Part shown: one piece after another, positions 41,745 through 51,358 of the stretch
Position numbering within the stretch: position 1 is the first letter of the stretch
Layout: the number at the start of each line of letters is the position of its first letter
NCBI GenBank assembly: GCA_964429235.1
Contig: CAYSAQ010000008.1
Span: 1 to 64,000 of the forward strand
From: CAYSAQ01 sp964429235
GTDB lineage: Bacteria > Margulisbacteria > Riflemargulisbacteria > GWF2-35-9 > DYQY01
Reading direction: 5' to 3'
DNA length: 64,000 bases
The notes under the pieces: generated by a model
Told to the model about the DNA's origin: nothing
Seen by the model: only the letters and a program-made list of their open reading frames with translations
The model's database searches: none
Program-made: the position numbers and the translations under genes

Positions 41745-44126
41745 TTGGGAGAACTACCAATAGAACTAAAAAGAATAGATCATGATGAACTAACTGGTTT
41801 TTTTAACTTTGTAAAATCAGTAACATCCAATATAGATATCTTAAGAAATGATTTAATTAATTATATAAAAGAATATGACAAAGACAATAGCCGCCCATAT
41901 CTTAAAAAGTTTATTTATAGCACCCAAGAACTCATAATTTCTGAAAATGAATATATTGCTGTTTATAGATACGATATAGCAAAATACCACTTTTACAAAT
42001 TCATACCTGAACAAAGTGTGTTTTTTAAAAAAGCAAACATAGATACTTTTCTTTCTAAAAAAGATGCAATAGTAAACAAAGATGGTGGAAACACAAAAGT
42101 CACTTTAGATTTTCTGCCATTCTACGACTACTCTCCTAGCATAAAAGACCCTCATGACTTAGGTGAAGGAATGAAATTTTTAAGCAGATACTTATCAAGT
42201 AATTTTTTCCAATATCCAGAAAAATGGAACAAACTATTATTTGAATTTTTAAGCGTACATTCTATAGAGGGACAACAACTACTTCTAGACCCATCAATAA
42301 TTACTAATCATGAAAAACTAATAGAGTCTGTTCGTTTTATGCTAGATTTTTTAACATCACAAGCTAACGATACTAAAAATATTGAAAAAGTTTGGCAAGA
42401 AATGGGGAATTTAGGTTTTAGAGTTGGTTGGGGCAACACACCAACAAAGGTACTAGGCACAATGAAACTACTTCATGATTGTTTCAATACTCCTGACTCT
42501 ACTAAATTAGATATGTTCATTTCCAGAATACCTATGATTTCTAAAATAGTTCTATTATCACCTCATGGCTGGTTTGGACAAAATGATGTTTTAGGACGTC
42601 CTGACACTGGCGGTCAAGTTGTATACATTTTAGACAAAGTAAAATATTTAGAAAAAAACCTTCAAACTAGCTTAATTGAAGCTGGAGTAAATATAAAACC
42701 TAAAATCATAGTAATAACTAGACTTATCCCTAATGCTGAAGGAACTACTTGTGATCAGTATGAAGAAAAAATAGAAGGAACTGAGAACTCTTATATTATA
42801 AGAGTACCATTCAAACATTCCGATGGTAGCGTTCACCAAGATTGGGTTTCCAGATTCCATATCTGGCCATATCTAGAAACTTTTGCAAAAGAAGCAGAAT
42901 CAACCATAATTAAAGAATTAAAGGGGAAACCTGATTTGATAGTAGGAAACTATTCTGATGGAAATATTGTAGCAACACTCCTTTCTCAGTCAATGGAAGT
43001 AATGCAATGCAACATTGCTCATGCATTAGAAAAATCTAAATACCTATTCTCAGATTTATATTGGAAAGATATGGAGAAAGACTATGAATTCTCATTTCAA
43101 TACACAGCTGACTTACTATCTATGAACATGGCTTCATTTATTGTCAGTAGTACTTTTCAAGAAATTGCTGGAACAGAAAAAGAACAAGGACAATACGAAT
43201 CTTATCTAACCTATTCTATGCCGGAACTTTATCATGTAAAAAACGGTGTGAACTTATTTCACCCTAAATTTAACATTGTGCCTCCTGGTGTGCCCGAAGA
43301 TATGTTCTTCCCATACTATGAAAAAGATAGACGTGACCAAAATATGATTAATGAATTAAATCATGAAATTTTTGAAAAGAAAGCAGACTATATCTTTGGC
43401 GAATTAGAAGATACAAATAGAAGACCAATTTTCTCTATGGCTAGAATCGATAAAGTGAAAAATTTATCAGGTCTAATTAATCTTTTTGGTGCGCACAAAG
43501 AACTAAAAAATGTAGCTAACCTGATTTTAATAACTGACAAAATTAACTTAGAAAGATCTAAAGATGAAGAAGAAATAAATGAAATCAATAAAATGTACGA
43601 TTTAATCAAAGAATATGGATTAGAAAAAAATATCCGTTGGGTAGCTATAGGAGCTTCTGGCAGAAAAAGATTGGCTGAAGTCTATAGGATTATGGCAGAT
43701 AGAAAAGGCATATTTGTTCAACCAGCTCTATTTGAAGCATTTGGTCTAACTGTACTCGAAGGAATGAGTTCAGGACTACCCACTTATGCTACAAAATTTG
43801 GAGGACCTTCTGAAATAATTGTAGATGGAGACAGTGGAGGGCTAATTAACCCTACACGATTAAAAGAATCTGCTACCAAATTAAATGATTTCATTCGAGA
43901 TTCTATAGAAAACGAACAGGTATGGTATGACATGTCAGACCTAGGGATTAAACGTGTTCAAGATAATTTCAACTGGGATTTATATACTCAAAAGCTTCTA
44001 AGCCTTACGAGAATCTATGGTTTCTGGAAGTTCACTGTATCAAAGAAGGCCAAAGAAAAAATGAAACTATACTATGATGTAATATTTGATAATTTTTATA
44101 GAAAAAGATTACCTAAAGAGTATTAA
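41745..44126 (+). CDS. Sucrose synthase (GT4)
   Basis: About 793 aa, the usual sucrose-synthase length. It catalyses reversible transfer between sucrose plus a nucleoside diphosphate and NDP-glucose plus fructose. The family signature HGWFGQNDVLGRPDTGGQV, followed by VYILDK, sits at ~residues 265-290. The C-terminal GT-B half holds ARIDKVKNLSGLI (~567-579) and QPALFEAFGLTVLEGM, the E-x7-E donor-site motif (~662-677). The end RIYGFWKFTVS is typical. The first 250 residues match the regulatory N-terminal region. TTG 41745 is preferred because AAAGGGGTGA, close to the ideal Shine-Dalgarno, ends five bases upstream; a GTG at 41736 lies inside that site. It is a single-gene unit between two minus-strand blocks. 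Confidence 0.93.
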   Translation: MGELPIELKRIDHDELTGFFNFVKSVTSNIDILRNDLINYIKEYDKDNSRPYLKKFIYSTQELIISENEYIAVYRYDIAKYHFYKFIPEQSVFFKKANIDTFLSKKDAIVNKDGGNTKVTLDFLPFYDYSPSIKDPHDLGEGMKFLSRYLSSNFFQYPEKWNKLLFEFLSVHSIEGQQLLLDPSIITNHEKLIESVRFMLDFLTSQANDTKNIEKVWQEMGNLGFRVGWGNTPTKVLGTMKLLHDCFNTPDSTKLDMFISRIPMISKIVLLSPHGWFGQNDVLGRPDTGGQVVYILDKVKYLEKNLQTSLIEAGVNIKPKIIVITRLIPNAEGTTCDQYEEKIEGTENSYIIRVPFKHSDGSVHQDWVSRFHIWPYLETFAKEAESTIIKELKGKPDLIVGNYSDGNIVATLLSQSMEVMQCNIAHALEKSKYLFSDLYWKDMEKDYEFSFQYTADLLSMNMASFIVSSTFQEIAGTEKEQGQYESYLTYSMPELYHVKNGVNLFHPKFNIVPPGVPEDMFFPYYEKDRRDQNMINELNHEIFEKKADYIFGELEDTNRRPIFSMARIDKVKNLSGLINLFGAHKELKNVANLILITDKINLERSKDEEEINEINKMYDLIKEYGLEKNIRWVAIGASGRKRLAEVYRIMADRKGIFVQPALFEAFGLTVLEGMSSGLPTYATKFGGPSEIIVDGDSGGLINPTRLKESATKLNDFIRDSIENEQVWYDMSDLGIKRVQDNFNWDLYTQKLLSLTRIYGFWKFTVSKKAKEKMKLYYDVIFDNFYRKRLPKEY

Positions 44127-44274
44127 TCCCCCTCTCCTATTTGCTGCCGCAAATTGGAGTATCCCCCTTATGAAGGGGGAACTAAAACACAGACCATGCT
44201 GTTAACTTCCAAATTATATATGAAATAATATTCCCCCTTTATAAGGGGGATGTCAGCAAAGCTGACAGGGGGAT
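44127..44274. repeat. Palindromic repeat cluster between convergent genes
   Basis: Three perfect hairpins lie here. TCCCCCTT-atg-AAGGGGGA is at 44162-44180, TCCCCCTT-tat-AAGGGGGA at 44232-44250, and GTCAGC-aaa-GCTGAC at 44252-44266, the last followed by AGGGGGATTTAGT. The region separates the ends of sucrose synthase and tonB, so the hairpins may act as a bidirectional terminator. No gene is seen. Confidence 0.8.
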
Positions 44275-45054
44275 TTAGTACAAAACAAACCGGACAACTA
44301 TTTCGCCCCATTGTTTAATCTGTTCTATATCATCTTCTAATGAAGTAAACTTCCATTTTGCTAAAGAATTCTTAGCTAATAAATCTAATCTTAGATAACC
44401 AGACTTCTGTATAACATCTATATTAACCACCTCGCCTGTTGACTCCACCCAGAACTTCATACGTACTTCCGACTCTATGCCTTTTGCTTTAGCCCATATT
44501 GGATATTCAGGTATCTCGGAATAAACAATATTTCTATTAACAATAGGGCCAACTATTTCCACATTTTTTGATGGACGTATATCAGCAACATCTTCTCCAA
44601 ATTCTCCACCAGGAATATCTTTTGTAACTGCAATATCATTAGTTTTATCTGCATCAACAATTGTATTTGGGATAGACATTTTTGAAGCAGACTCCTCTTT
44701 TTGCTGCTCTAACGCTTCATCAACCTTGGGATCTAATTGTATTGCCTGAACCTCTGCAAGTTCGACTTCCTTAGCTTTTCCTACTGGGTCTTTTATTGTA
44801 TCTACTTTTTCTTTGGGCTTAGCAGTCTCTTTCTCTTCACTCTTTGCTTTTGCCTTAACTACCTGCTTTTGAGCTAGGCTACTTTTTTTATTCTCTTGTT
44901 TCTTAGGGAAATCTTTTTCAACAACAAATGATACTTCTCTATAAACGTCTTCCTCTTTTTCAACATCAACAATGTTAACGAGTAGTAATAAGCTAAAGAT
45001 AATCAGATGCCCTATAAAGGAATATCCGAATGATTTCAGGAATTGCTTGTCCAT
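44275..45054 (-). CDS. TonB-family energy transducer
   Basis: A 259-aa protein. A short cytoplasmic N-terminus and one TM (~residues 10-28, SFIGHLIIFSLLLLVNIV) anchor it in the inner membrane. A long Lys/Glu-rich periplasmic linker (~40-150) replaces the usual Pro-rich one. The C-terminal TonB domain spans ~172-259 (YPIWAKAKGIESEVRMKFWV, VIQKSGYLRLDLLAK, and KWKF near the end). It passes proton-motive energy from ExbB/ExbD to an outer-membrane protein, probably the barrel encoded at 46098. Its start overlaps the exbD stop by one base (TAATG). Confidence 0.92.
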   Translation of the reverse strand: MDKQFLKSFGYSFIGHLIIFSLLLLVNIVDVEKEEDVYREVSFVVEKDFPKKQENKKSSLAQKQVVKAKAKSEEKETAKPKEKVDTIKDPVGKAKEVELAEVQAIQLDPKVDEALEQQKEESASKMSIPNTIVDADKTNDIAVTKDIPGGEFGEDVADIRPSKNVEIVGPIVNRNIVYSEIPEYPIWAKAKGIESEVRMKFWVESTGEVVNIDVIQKSGYLRLDLLAKNSLAKWKFTSLEDDIEQIKQWGEIVVRFVLY

Positions 45055-45464
45055 TAGATCTCTTCTTTTGCTTTAGTAGCTATTACTAGCTTTGTTGCTC
45101 CAGCCAAGCTTGCTAAATCCATTACTGAAATTAATCTTTCTACCTGAATACTTTTATCAGGTCTAAAAACTACCATCTTTTCTTCCAAATCAACTAGTTT
45201 AAGCTTTAATTGCTCAATCAATTCAGCTTCAGACACTAATTCTTCATTAAAGAAAATTTGTTGTTTTGCATTTATTGCTACTGATAAAGGATTCTTAATC
45301 TGATTTACAGGTGGCTTTTCCATATCAGGAAGATCAACCTTAACCCCTACTTGATTAACAAAAGAAGAGGTAAGCATAAAGAAAATAAGTAATAAAAATA
45401 CTATATCTGTAAGCGCTGTGCTTTCAATAGACTTTAAATAGTTCCTACGCCGTTTGAATTTCAT
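45054..45464 (-). CDS. ExbD/TolR-family biopolymer transport protein
   Basis: About 136 aa. It has a basic N-terminus (KFKRRRNYLKS), one TM with the proton-path Asp (STALTDIVFLLLIFFMLTSSF, ~residues 14-34), the family's VDLPDME segment, and a periplasmic domain with VFRPDKSIQVERLISVMDLA. It forms the stator-like motor with ExbB that drives TonB. ATG 45464 is chosen over a TTG five codons upstream because the family begins at this basic stretch. The gene starts within the last 20 bases of exbB. Confidence 0.93.
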   Translation of the reverse strand: MKFKRRRNYLKSIESTALTDIVFLLLIFFMLTSSFVNQVGVKVDLPDMEKPPVNQIKNPLSVAINAKQQIFFNEELVSEAELIEQLKLKLVDLEEKMVVFRPDKSIQVERLISVMDLASLAGATKLVIATKAKEEI

Positions 45465-46074
45465 TGTCTTCTTTCCCAATTAGAAAACTAAGCAACTCGA
45501 TAGAGTTCTCCTCAACATCAAGAATATGTCTCTCAATATAATTTATTAAGTAGTTATAGGCTAAATGCAGCACAATTGCCACTGCCAAACCTACTGCAGT
45601 TGTAATCAATGCTTCCCAGATACCTCCTGCTAATACTGAAGCATTAACATTGCCTCCTAATGTCTCTATTTCCATAAAAGCCTTAATCATGCCTGTTACT
45701 GTGCCAAAAAAACCCATTAAAGGAGCTACGCCTGCCAATGTGGCTAAAACAATAAGGTTTCTTTCTAGCTTTCTTATCTCTAATTCTCCGGCACTTTCAA
45801 TAATTGCTCTTAACTCTGAACCACTCTTACTAGCATTACGCAATCCAACTTTAAAAACAGATGAAATAATTGATGGATGAAGATTACAGTAACGATAAGC
45901 TGCTTTCACACCCTCTGTGTTGTATAGCTCCTTAATTGCTGGCAAAAAGTCATTTGATTTATTCATGGAGTGTCTTAAAAACTTTAATCTTTCAATAAAT
46001 ATTGCTATACCAATTATGGAAAATATAAATAGCAAATAAACTATTATCCCGCCTTTAAACAAAATACCTATCAT
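45445..46074 (-). CDS. ExbB/TolQ/MotA-family proton channel protein
   Basis: A 209-aa protein with the three TM segments of the family: ~residues 6-26, ~110-130 (LIVLATLAGVAPLMGFFGTVTGMIKAF) and ~155-178 (IWEALITTAVGLAVAIVLHLAYNYL). LAPLxGLxGTVxGM-like and the AGGIWEALITTAVGL segment are family hallmarks. It assembles with ExbD and TonB from the same operon. AGGGGG lies seven bases before ATG. The gene is 23 bases downstream of the outer-membrane barrel gene. Confidence 0.95.
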   Translation of the reverse strand: MIGILFKGGIIVYLLFIFSIIGIAIFIERLKFLRHSMNKSNDFLPAIKELYNTEGVKAAYRYCNLHPSIISSVFKVGLRNASKSGSELRAIIESAGELEIRKLERNLIVLATLAGVAPLMGFFGTVTGMIKAFMEIETLGGNVNASVLAGGIWEALITTAVGLAVAIVLHLAYNYLINYIERHILDVEENSIELLSFLIGKEDNEIQTA

Positions 46075-46097
46075 AATATTGCCCCCTTAGTTTTTAT

Positions 46098-47579
46098 CTA
46101 AAATATAATTTTAAGTTTACCATACAGAATACTATCGCCATAATTTCTGCCAGGTAAGTAATTGTTGCCTGCCGACAGGACATTTTGGACATAAAGACCA
46201 AAAGACCAATCACTAGAAATTGCTTCTTCATAGGATAAATCTATTTCAAAAACACCATCTTTATCAACACTTCCAGTTCTGCCAAACTCTGGAAGATAAT
46301 AGCTTCCAACTATGCCTAGCTCACCACTTAAAATATCTTTCTTATAAGTAATTTCTAAAAATTCATTAAATAAATTGGGAACCTTTTTTGATACCACCGG
46401 AATATTAACCTTAGCACTAATACTCTCTGATGCTACCTGTAAAACAGGGAAATATGCACCCATATTCAAAATAGCCACATCATTAAACCCAGTAAAAGCA
46501 TAATAATCATCTGCACCTATATCATCTAATAAATTCAAATAACTATAATTACTAAAATCAAAATATAAAGTCTCATCCATACCATCAATTACACCATTCA
46601 CAGACACTCCAAAACTAAAGCGCTCATCACAGCGCATAACAGCATCGTCCATTTCTATAAAATCTACAGAATACATACTCTCTATTGTTTTTGGTTCATG
46701 TATCAACTGTAAATTGGTACGAATATCTAAATCACCTATAAGAAAAGTAGATTGATGATCTATCAAAAAATTAAATTTCTGGAAACCAACATTAGTCCAC
46801 AACTGAATACCAAAACTAAGATTATTGGCTACTCCTTGGTAATCAAAATCTTTAGCTAAAACCAAATCCAACACTCCTAATTTATTATTGTTAGATCCCA
46901 GATATTTTAATTCAGCTTTTGCATCTAATTTTGTTCCAGATACAGAAATTGAACCAATACCAAACTTAGCATTATGCTCTATATATTGAACCGATGGATT
47001 GGCAACATATGCATTTGCATTTAAAAACCTAACTACGTAACTAAAAGGAGTCTTTGAATAATGATTAAAACCTAATCCATATATGCTTAAATTGCTTCCA
47101 TCTAGTTGTTTTTGTTTTGTCATAAAGGAAAGATTATTCTCCGCATCTGGCTTGATAGCAAAAACGAAATCACCACCAGTATTTTCAACATTGTATATTG
47201 CAAACTTACTAAACCTAGAAAAACTAAAAAAATATGGCATTTTTGATACTGAATAACCATGATTAATAACAATATCCAAATAATTAGAAAGTCCCATAAC
47301 GAAACTTACATCGTTATACATTAATTTATTCATATTCTCTGAAAGTTTTGTCTTTTCTAATAAAAAAGTATCTTTTTTTGCCCCACCATCTACCATATTA
47401 TCTTCTGCTCGTAACCCTAAGCTTGGGATGCTATCAATTTTGTATGCACTATCTAGAACATTCTCATCTTTAGCAGTTACAAACAAATCTGGTAAAACAA
47501 AATTATCTTCTTTAGATGACTCTGCAAGAAGCATCCCACAACTAAGGACAAAAATCATAACTAATATAAATCTATTCAC
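46098..47579 (-). CDS. Outer-membrane beta-barrel protein, TonB-dependent-receptor-like
   Basis: A 493-aa protein. It has a signal peptide (~residues 1-19, FILVMIFVLSCGMLLAES), then LPDLFVTA, which resembles a TonB box, and then amphipathic strands throughout. The end NYLPGRNYGDSILYGKLKIIF matches the closing strands of TonB-dependent receptors, with a terminal Phe. There is no room for a full plug domain, so it may be a plugless or unusual receptor. It lies directly upstream of exbB-exbD-tonB. Start GTG 47579 overlaps the end of the TPR gene by eight bases. The ligand is unknown. Confidence 0.75.
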   Translation of the reverse strand: MNRFILVMIFVLSCGMLLAESSKEDNFVLPDLFVTAKDENVLDSAYKIDSIPSLGLRAEDNMVDGGAKKDTFLLEKTKLSENMNKLMYNDVSFVMGLSNYLDIVINHGYSVSKMPYFFSFSRFSKFAIYNVENTGGDFVFAIKPDAENNLSFMTKQKQLDGSNLSIYGLGFNHYSKTPFSYVVRFLNANAYVANPSVQYIEHNAKFGIGSISVSGTKLDAKAELKYLGSNNNKLGVLDLVLAKDFDYQGVANNLSFGIQLWTNVGFQKFNFLIDHQSTFLIGDLDIRTNLQLIHEPKTIESMYSVDFIEMDDAVMRCDERFSFGVSVNGVIDGMDETLYFDFSNYSYLNLLDDIGADDYYAFTGFNDVAILNMGAYFPVLQVASESISAKVNIPVVSKKVPNLFNEFLEITYKKDILSGELGIVGSYYLPEFGRTGSVDKDGVFEIDLSYEEAISSDWSFGLYVQNVLSAGNNYLPGRNYGDSILYGKLKIIF

Positions 47580-49356
47580 CAGCTTTTCCTTCCTGGAACT
47601 TTATCTTCTCTTCTATTTCTTCCAATAGCCCTATCCCATAAGTCATATCCACAGCTTTGGCTTCTTCTATTGCTGATTCAAAATCACCTAAACGATACAA
47701 TGTCTGCACTAGTCCGTACCTTGCATCCATATCTCGTTCTCCTTTTTTATACTCTTTCAAGTAATCTTGATATACAACTACTGCCTTCCCATATTCCTTG
47801 GCATTAAAATAACTATCTGCTAATGATATATACATCCCCTCATCTTTATGGTCTGGATATATAAGAAGCAATTCCTCGTAAATTTTTGCTGCATCAGAAT
47901 ATTTTTTTAACTTAGAATAATTACTAGCCATTATATTCTTAATAATTACTGTTTCTAAGTCATTCTTTACTTCTAACAAATACTGGTCCAACAATTCATT
48001 TGCTTTGCTATATTTCTTTAGCTTTATATAAACTTTGGATAAATTATAAATGCTTTGTTTATATAAAAGATTGTACTTATCTTTTCTTACTGCTATCTGA
48101 TTCAGCAATGACTTATATTTTTTTTCAGCATCTTTATATTTATGTAAGTTATAGCTAGAGTCTGCTGATTTTATCTGTATATTAAACCGATGTTCAGTAG
48201 ACAATTTCTTTTGCTTTAATAACTTTTCAAATAAACTCTCTGCACGCTGGTACTCTTCCAACTTAAAAGCACTCCATGCAAGCCCGTAACCAGCATAATC
48301 TTTCAATCCACTCTTGCTGTTGTATACTGTCTTATAATAATCATTCGCTTTTTTATAAGATCCTTCTTTAAAATACACATCTGCCAACAAATACTTAACA
48401 GAACTACTAAAGTTTATTAACTCATTAAGAAGTTTTTTAGCTTCTTTATTTTGCTTTAAAGAGTAATAACTGACTCCTTTTAAATAACTAACTTGTTTTT
48501 TATAACCAATTGCTGAGTAATCTTTTAGAAACTTCACTGAAGCTGTAATAACAGCTGAGTATTTTTGTTCATCAAATAACATTAGCATCTTAAAGAACTC
48601 TGAAGATTCTTTTAAGCCCTTATCCTTATAAGACAAAGAAAACTTCTGTGTTGCTGTTTTTTTCTTTCCTTTTGCGTAATTTGCAACACCCAAACCATAA
48701 TCTACATATTCTTGTCTTTCTGCAGAAACAAAGTTTTTACTGATTGATTTCTGCAAATGAGCAATAGCTTCATCATATTTGCCTGACTTAAGATTATTCC
48801 ACCCCAAATAATACTCAGACTCTGGCGTGCCACCTATTGAAGATGTTCCAGAACCTATGCTTTCTAGTTGATACAATTGAAAAACCAAATTAAGCAATTC
48901 CTTATTTGATCTACTATCAAACTTCAAATAACTATAAACATCATTCAGCCCAACCAAATCACCTTCCCAATACTTACTAACTGCGCTAATTAAATGATAA
49001 TCTCTCCAATTATTAAGTGATAGCAAGTCAGGATTAATCTTAGGAATAATATTTTTTAAGGAAGCATAGTCTTTTACTCTATATTTTGATGCCAAATAAA
49101 AAAAAGCCACTTGCTGTTCAGCTTCCTGTGCTGAAGAATACTTTGCATTAAATTCTTTAATAAATCCTTTATAGTTACCTGCGTAATAATTTTCAATAAC
49201 TTTTAACTTTGGGTCTGTTTGGGTAACTTGAAAAAAAGAAGCATTTTTTAGAAGATTAATATGAACTATGTCATTTCGCTGATAAAGATCATCTATTAAT
49301 TCATTTGAACAAAATGCAAATGAAAAAAATAATACAAATATCCCCAACAATTTCAT
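47572..49356 (-). CDS. Secreted TPR-repeat protein
   Basis: A 594-aa protein. A signal peptide occupies ~residues 1-16 (LLGIFVLFFSFAFC, with a Cys at its end that could be lipidated). The rest consists of tetratricopeptide-like helices, for example ESEYYLGWNNLKSGKYDEAI, YADVYFKEGSYKKANDYY-type units and KDEGMYISLADSYFNAKEYG. It probably acts as a periplasmic scaffold. The operon (MerR-DegV, TPR, barrel, ExbB, ExbD, TonB) suggests that it works with the outer-membrane barrel and the TonB motor. Its 3' end overlaps the barrel gene. Confidence 0.85.
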   Translation of the reverse strand: MKLLGIFVLFFSFAFCSNELIDDLYQRNDIVHINLLKNASFFQVTQTDPKLKVIENYYAGNYKGFIKEFNAKYSSAQEAEQQVAFFYLASKYRVKDYASLKNIIPKINPDLLSLNNWRDYHLISAVSKYWEGDLVGLNDVYSYLKFDSRSNKELLNLVFQLYQLESIGSGTSSIGGTPESEYYLGWNNLKSGKYDEAIAHLQKSISKNFVSAERQEYVDYGLGVANYAKGKKKTATQKFSLSYKDKGLKESSEFFKMLMLFDEQKYSAVITASVKFLKDYSAIGYKKQVSYLKGVSYYSLKQNKEAKKLLNELINFSSSVKYLLADVYFKEGSYKKANDYYKTVYNSKSGLKDYAGYGLAWSAFKLEEYQRAESLFEKLLKQKKLSTEHRFNIQIKSADSSYNLHKYKDAEKKYKSLLNQIAVRKDKYNLLYKQSIYNLSKVYIKLKKYSKANELLDQYLLEVKNDLETVIIKNIMASNYSKLKKYSDAAKIYEELLLIYPDHKDEGMYISLADSYFNAKEYGKAVVVYQDYLKEYKKGERDMDARYGLVQTLYRLGDFESAIEEAKAVDMTYGIGLLEEIEEKIKFQEGKAGE

Positions 49357-49363
49357 TAGCTAA

Positions 49364-50470
49364 TTACCTCTCATAAAGTATATTTACAGCTACAGACTCA
49401 GTTCCTAAATGTGCAGCCATGTAAAAGTTACTTTTCTGCCAAAATATTGGAATGTCACTACCTTTTAAAAAGGTTATAAGCTCATTAAGGTTACGCTTAT
49501 CACAGGTATAATAGACGCCTATCATTTTAATAGGGAACTTAGTACCCTTTAACATATTCTTTAACTGACCAACTAAATCATCAACAGCATCTAACAAACT
49601 ATTAGCTCTGGTAATCATCTCATAGCTATCTACTTGATTATTCATTTTTAACAAAGGGTGATAATTCATTGTTACTCTAAAAAGAGGATTAACAATCTTC
49701 TTAAAATCTACATCAACTAGTCCTAGGCTGGACATATTAAGCATTGAGGAAGCTACTAAGAAAGAAGAATGATCAGAAACTACCTGTACTAGATATTTCA
49801 AAACATCAGAAACCTTTGTGCCTTTATTTAGTTTGTCTCTAGTTATTATTGCCAACAACTCTGCAATCTGTCCAAATGAACAGGTATCTACTATATGAAC
49901 ATTTACACCTTTTACTCTGGATGAGGCTACTTTTGCATTATTTAAAGAGTTGCTATATGCAACATTGGGGTGAAAAGAAATAATCTCTCTAGCACCTTCA
50001 TCTACCATTTCAGAATATGCATAAATAAAATCTTCAACTGTAGGTGATTCTGTGGTTACCTCAGCACAACTAAGGTCTTTCACATCTTCTTCATTTATAT
50101 TTACACCGTCAATAAATTTGCGGCCATCTAAAAAAATGTAAGAAGGTAATATGTCTATCTTATATTTTTCTAAATTTTTATCTTCAATTCCAGCAGAACT
50201 ATCAACAATAATTCTTACTTCATTTTTAATTTGCTTCTTTTGTTTGTCTTTCTTATCAACTTGGTCCTTAATATCTTCTAAGGACATTCCTCTATCTTTA
50301 TAATTTTGGATATCTTTTATTCGCTTAATAACAGCTTCACCATATATTCTTCTTTTACCTGGAACACGTAATAATGGTGAAATAAGCTCTTTTTCCTCCC
50401 AGAATCTCAAAGTTCTGGTAGTAATGCCAAACAAATCTACTAAATCTTGTATTTTATAAGTCTTTTTCAT
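49364..50470 (-). CDS. MerR-type HTH fused to a DegV domain
   Basis: About 368 aa. Residues 1-75 are a MerR winged helix (IQDLVDLFGITTRTLRFWEEKELI, then GKRRIYGEAVIKRIKDI and MSLEDIKDQV). Residues ~90-368 are DegV-like: VRIIVDSSAGI, then ILPSYIFLDG, TESPTVEDFI and HIVDTCSFGQ. DegV proteins bind long-chain fatty acids, often as FakB partners of a fatty-acid kinase. The fusion suggests a lipid-sensing transcription factor that controls the downstream TPR/TonB operon, only seven bases away. ATG 50470 with GGAG seven bases upstream is preferred to TTG 50482. The upstream region has TATAAT (minus strand) and short dyads, so autoregulation is possible. Confidence 0.88.
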   Translation of the reverse strand: MKKTYKIQDLVDLFGITTRTLRFWEEKELISPLLRVPGKRRIYGEAVIKRIKDIQNYKDRGMSLEDIKDQVDKKDKQKKQIKNEVRIIVDSSAGIEDKNLEKYKIDILPSYIFLDGRKFIDGVNINEEDVKDLSCAEVTTESPTVEDFIYAYSEMVDEGAREIISFHPNVAYSNSLNNAKVASSRVKGVNVHIVDTCSFGQIAELLAIITRDKLNKGTKVSDVLKYLVQVVSDHSSFLVASSMLNMSSLGLVDVDFKKIVNPLFRVTMNYHPLLKMNNQVDSYEMITRANSLLDAVDDLVGQLKNMLKGTKFPIKMIGVYYTCDKRNLNELITFLKGSDIPIFWQKSNFYMAAHLGTESVAVNILYER

Positions 50471-50524
50471 GCTTAACTCCAATTATACAGTACTATCTCC
50501 ACAGTATATAGTAGAAAATTTACG

Positions 50525-51331
50525 TTATATTTTCAACTTTGTTTTTACATTACCTTTAAATAATATTTCATCACTGTCTAAATCTATTTTTACTGAGTCT
50601 GATTTGATCTCTTTATCGCTCTCAATTATCTTAACATGTCCCACCATTAATAGAGTACGAGATGAAAGTCTATAGCTGCATTTATCTGAAAAAACGACCC
50701 TGTCACCCTTTGAATAGATAACTCTTCCAACAAGATTAAAAACATTATTTTCAAAATCATATATCAACCTTTTACTATTAATTGTATGACCATCACCTAT
50801 TACTTTCACATTACTAATCAGTTCAACAAATTTATCCTTCTGATTAAACTTCATGCCATCGGCAGATACAACCCAATTGTTTATATTAAGAAAACTCGCT
50901 TCATTATTAGATAGAATATTATTAAAAAATACTAATCTATCGGTTCTAACTATTACTTCATCATCTTTATTATTGGCAAGCACTAGTTCCACATCATTCA
51001 TAACAAACTTCTTGCTAAACAAGTTTGCATCCACAGTTGATACACGCAATGACTTTACAGAAGAACCTCCATCACCATCCGGAAAAACCCCATCATAAAC
51101 ACCTAAAATCATTAGCTTATTCTTATCAAAATATACAGAAGAATCTGCTCGCATCTCCCATGACAATAATTCCCTATCCCAAATTCGAAAAACTACATCA
51201 GTAGTCTCCATCATGAATTGAGGATTAACTATACCAGCTGTCACTTCCTGCTTGATTTGGATGGAAACTAAAAAATATATACAAATAAAAAAGGCAGATA
51301 GCGCAATAAGAATTTTCCAGAACTTCGACAT
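50525..51331 (-). CDS. LptC-like LPS-export periplasmic protein
   Basis: A 268-aa protein. An N-terminal membrane anchor (~residues 5-23, WKILIALSAFFICIYFLVS) is followed by repeated short beta strands with Asp/Asn turns, as in the LptC/OstA jellyroll (FRIWDRELLSWEMRADSSVYF at ~48-68 is the typical start). The length exceeds plain LptC (~190 aa), and the C-terminal ~80 residues (YSKGDRVVFSDKC, SDSVKIDLDSDEILFKGNV) read like an added LptA-type segment. It implies a lipopolysaccharide-type outer leaflet. TATAAT lies six bases before ATG with no Shine-Dalgarno, so it is probably leaderless. Confidence 0.8.
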   Translation of the reverse strand: MSKFWKILIALSAFFICIYFLVSIQIKQEVTAGIVNPQFMMETTDVVFRIWDRELLSWEMRADSSVYFDKNKLMILGVYDGVFPDGDGGSSVKSLRVSTVDANLFSKKFVMNDVELVLANNKDDEVIVRTDRLVFFNNILSNNEASFLNINNWVVSADGMKFNQKDKFVELISNVKVIGDGHTINSKRLIYDFENNVFNLVGRVIYSKGDRVVFSDKCSYRLSSRTLLMVGHVKIIESDKEIKSDSVKIDLDSDEILFKGNVKTKLKI

Positions 51332-51337
51332 AATATA

Positions 51338-51343
51338 ATTATA
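51338..51343 (-). promoter_or_regulatory. -10 box of a leaderless promoter before the lptC-like gene
   Basis: TATAAT on the minus strand, six bases upstream of ATG 51331, in the 27-bp gap after the preceding gene. No Shine-Dalgarno is present. No clear -35 is visible. Confidence 0.5.
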
Positions 51344-51358
51344 TCAGTTTATTTAACG

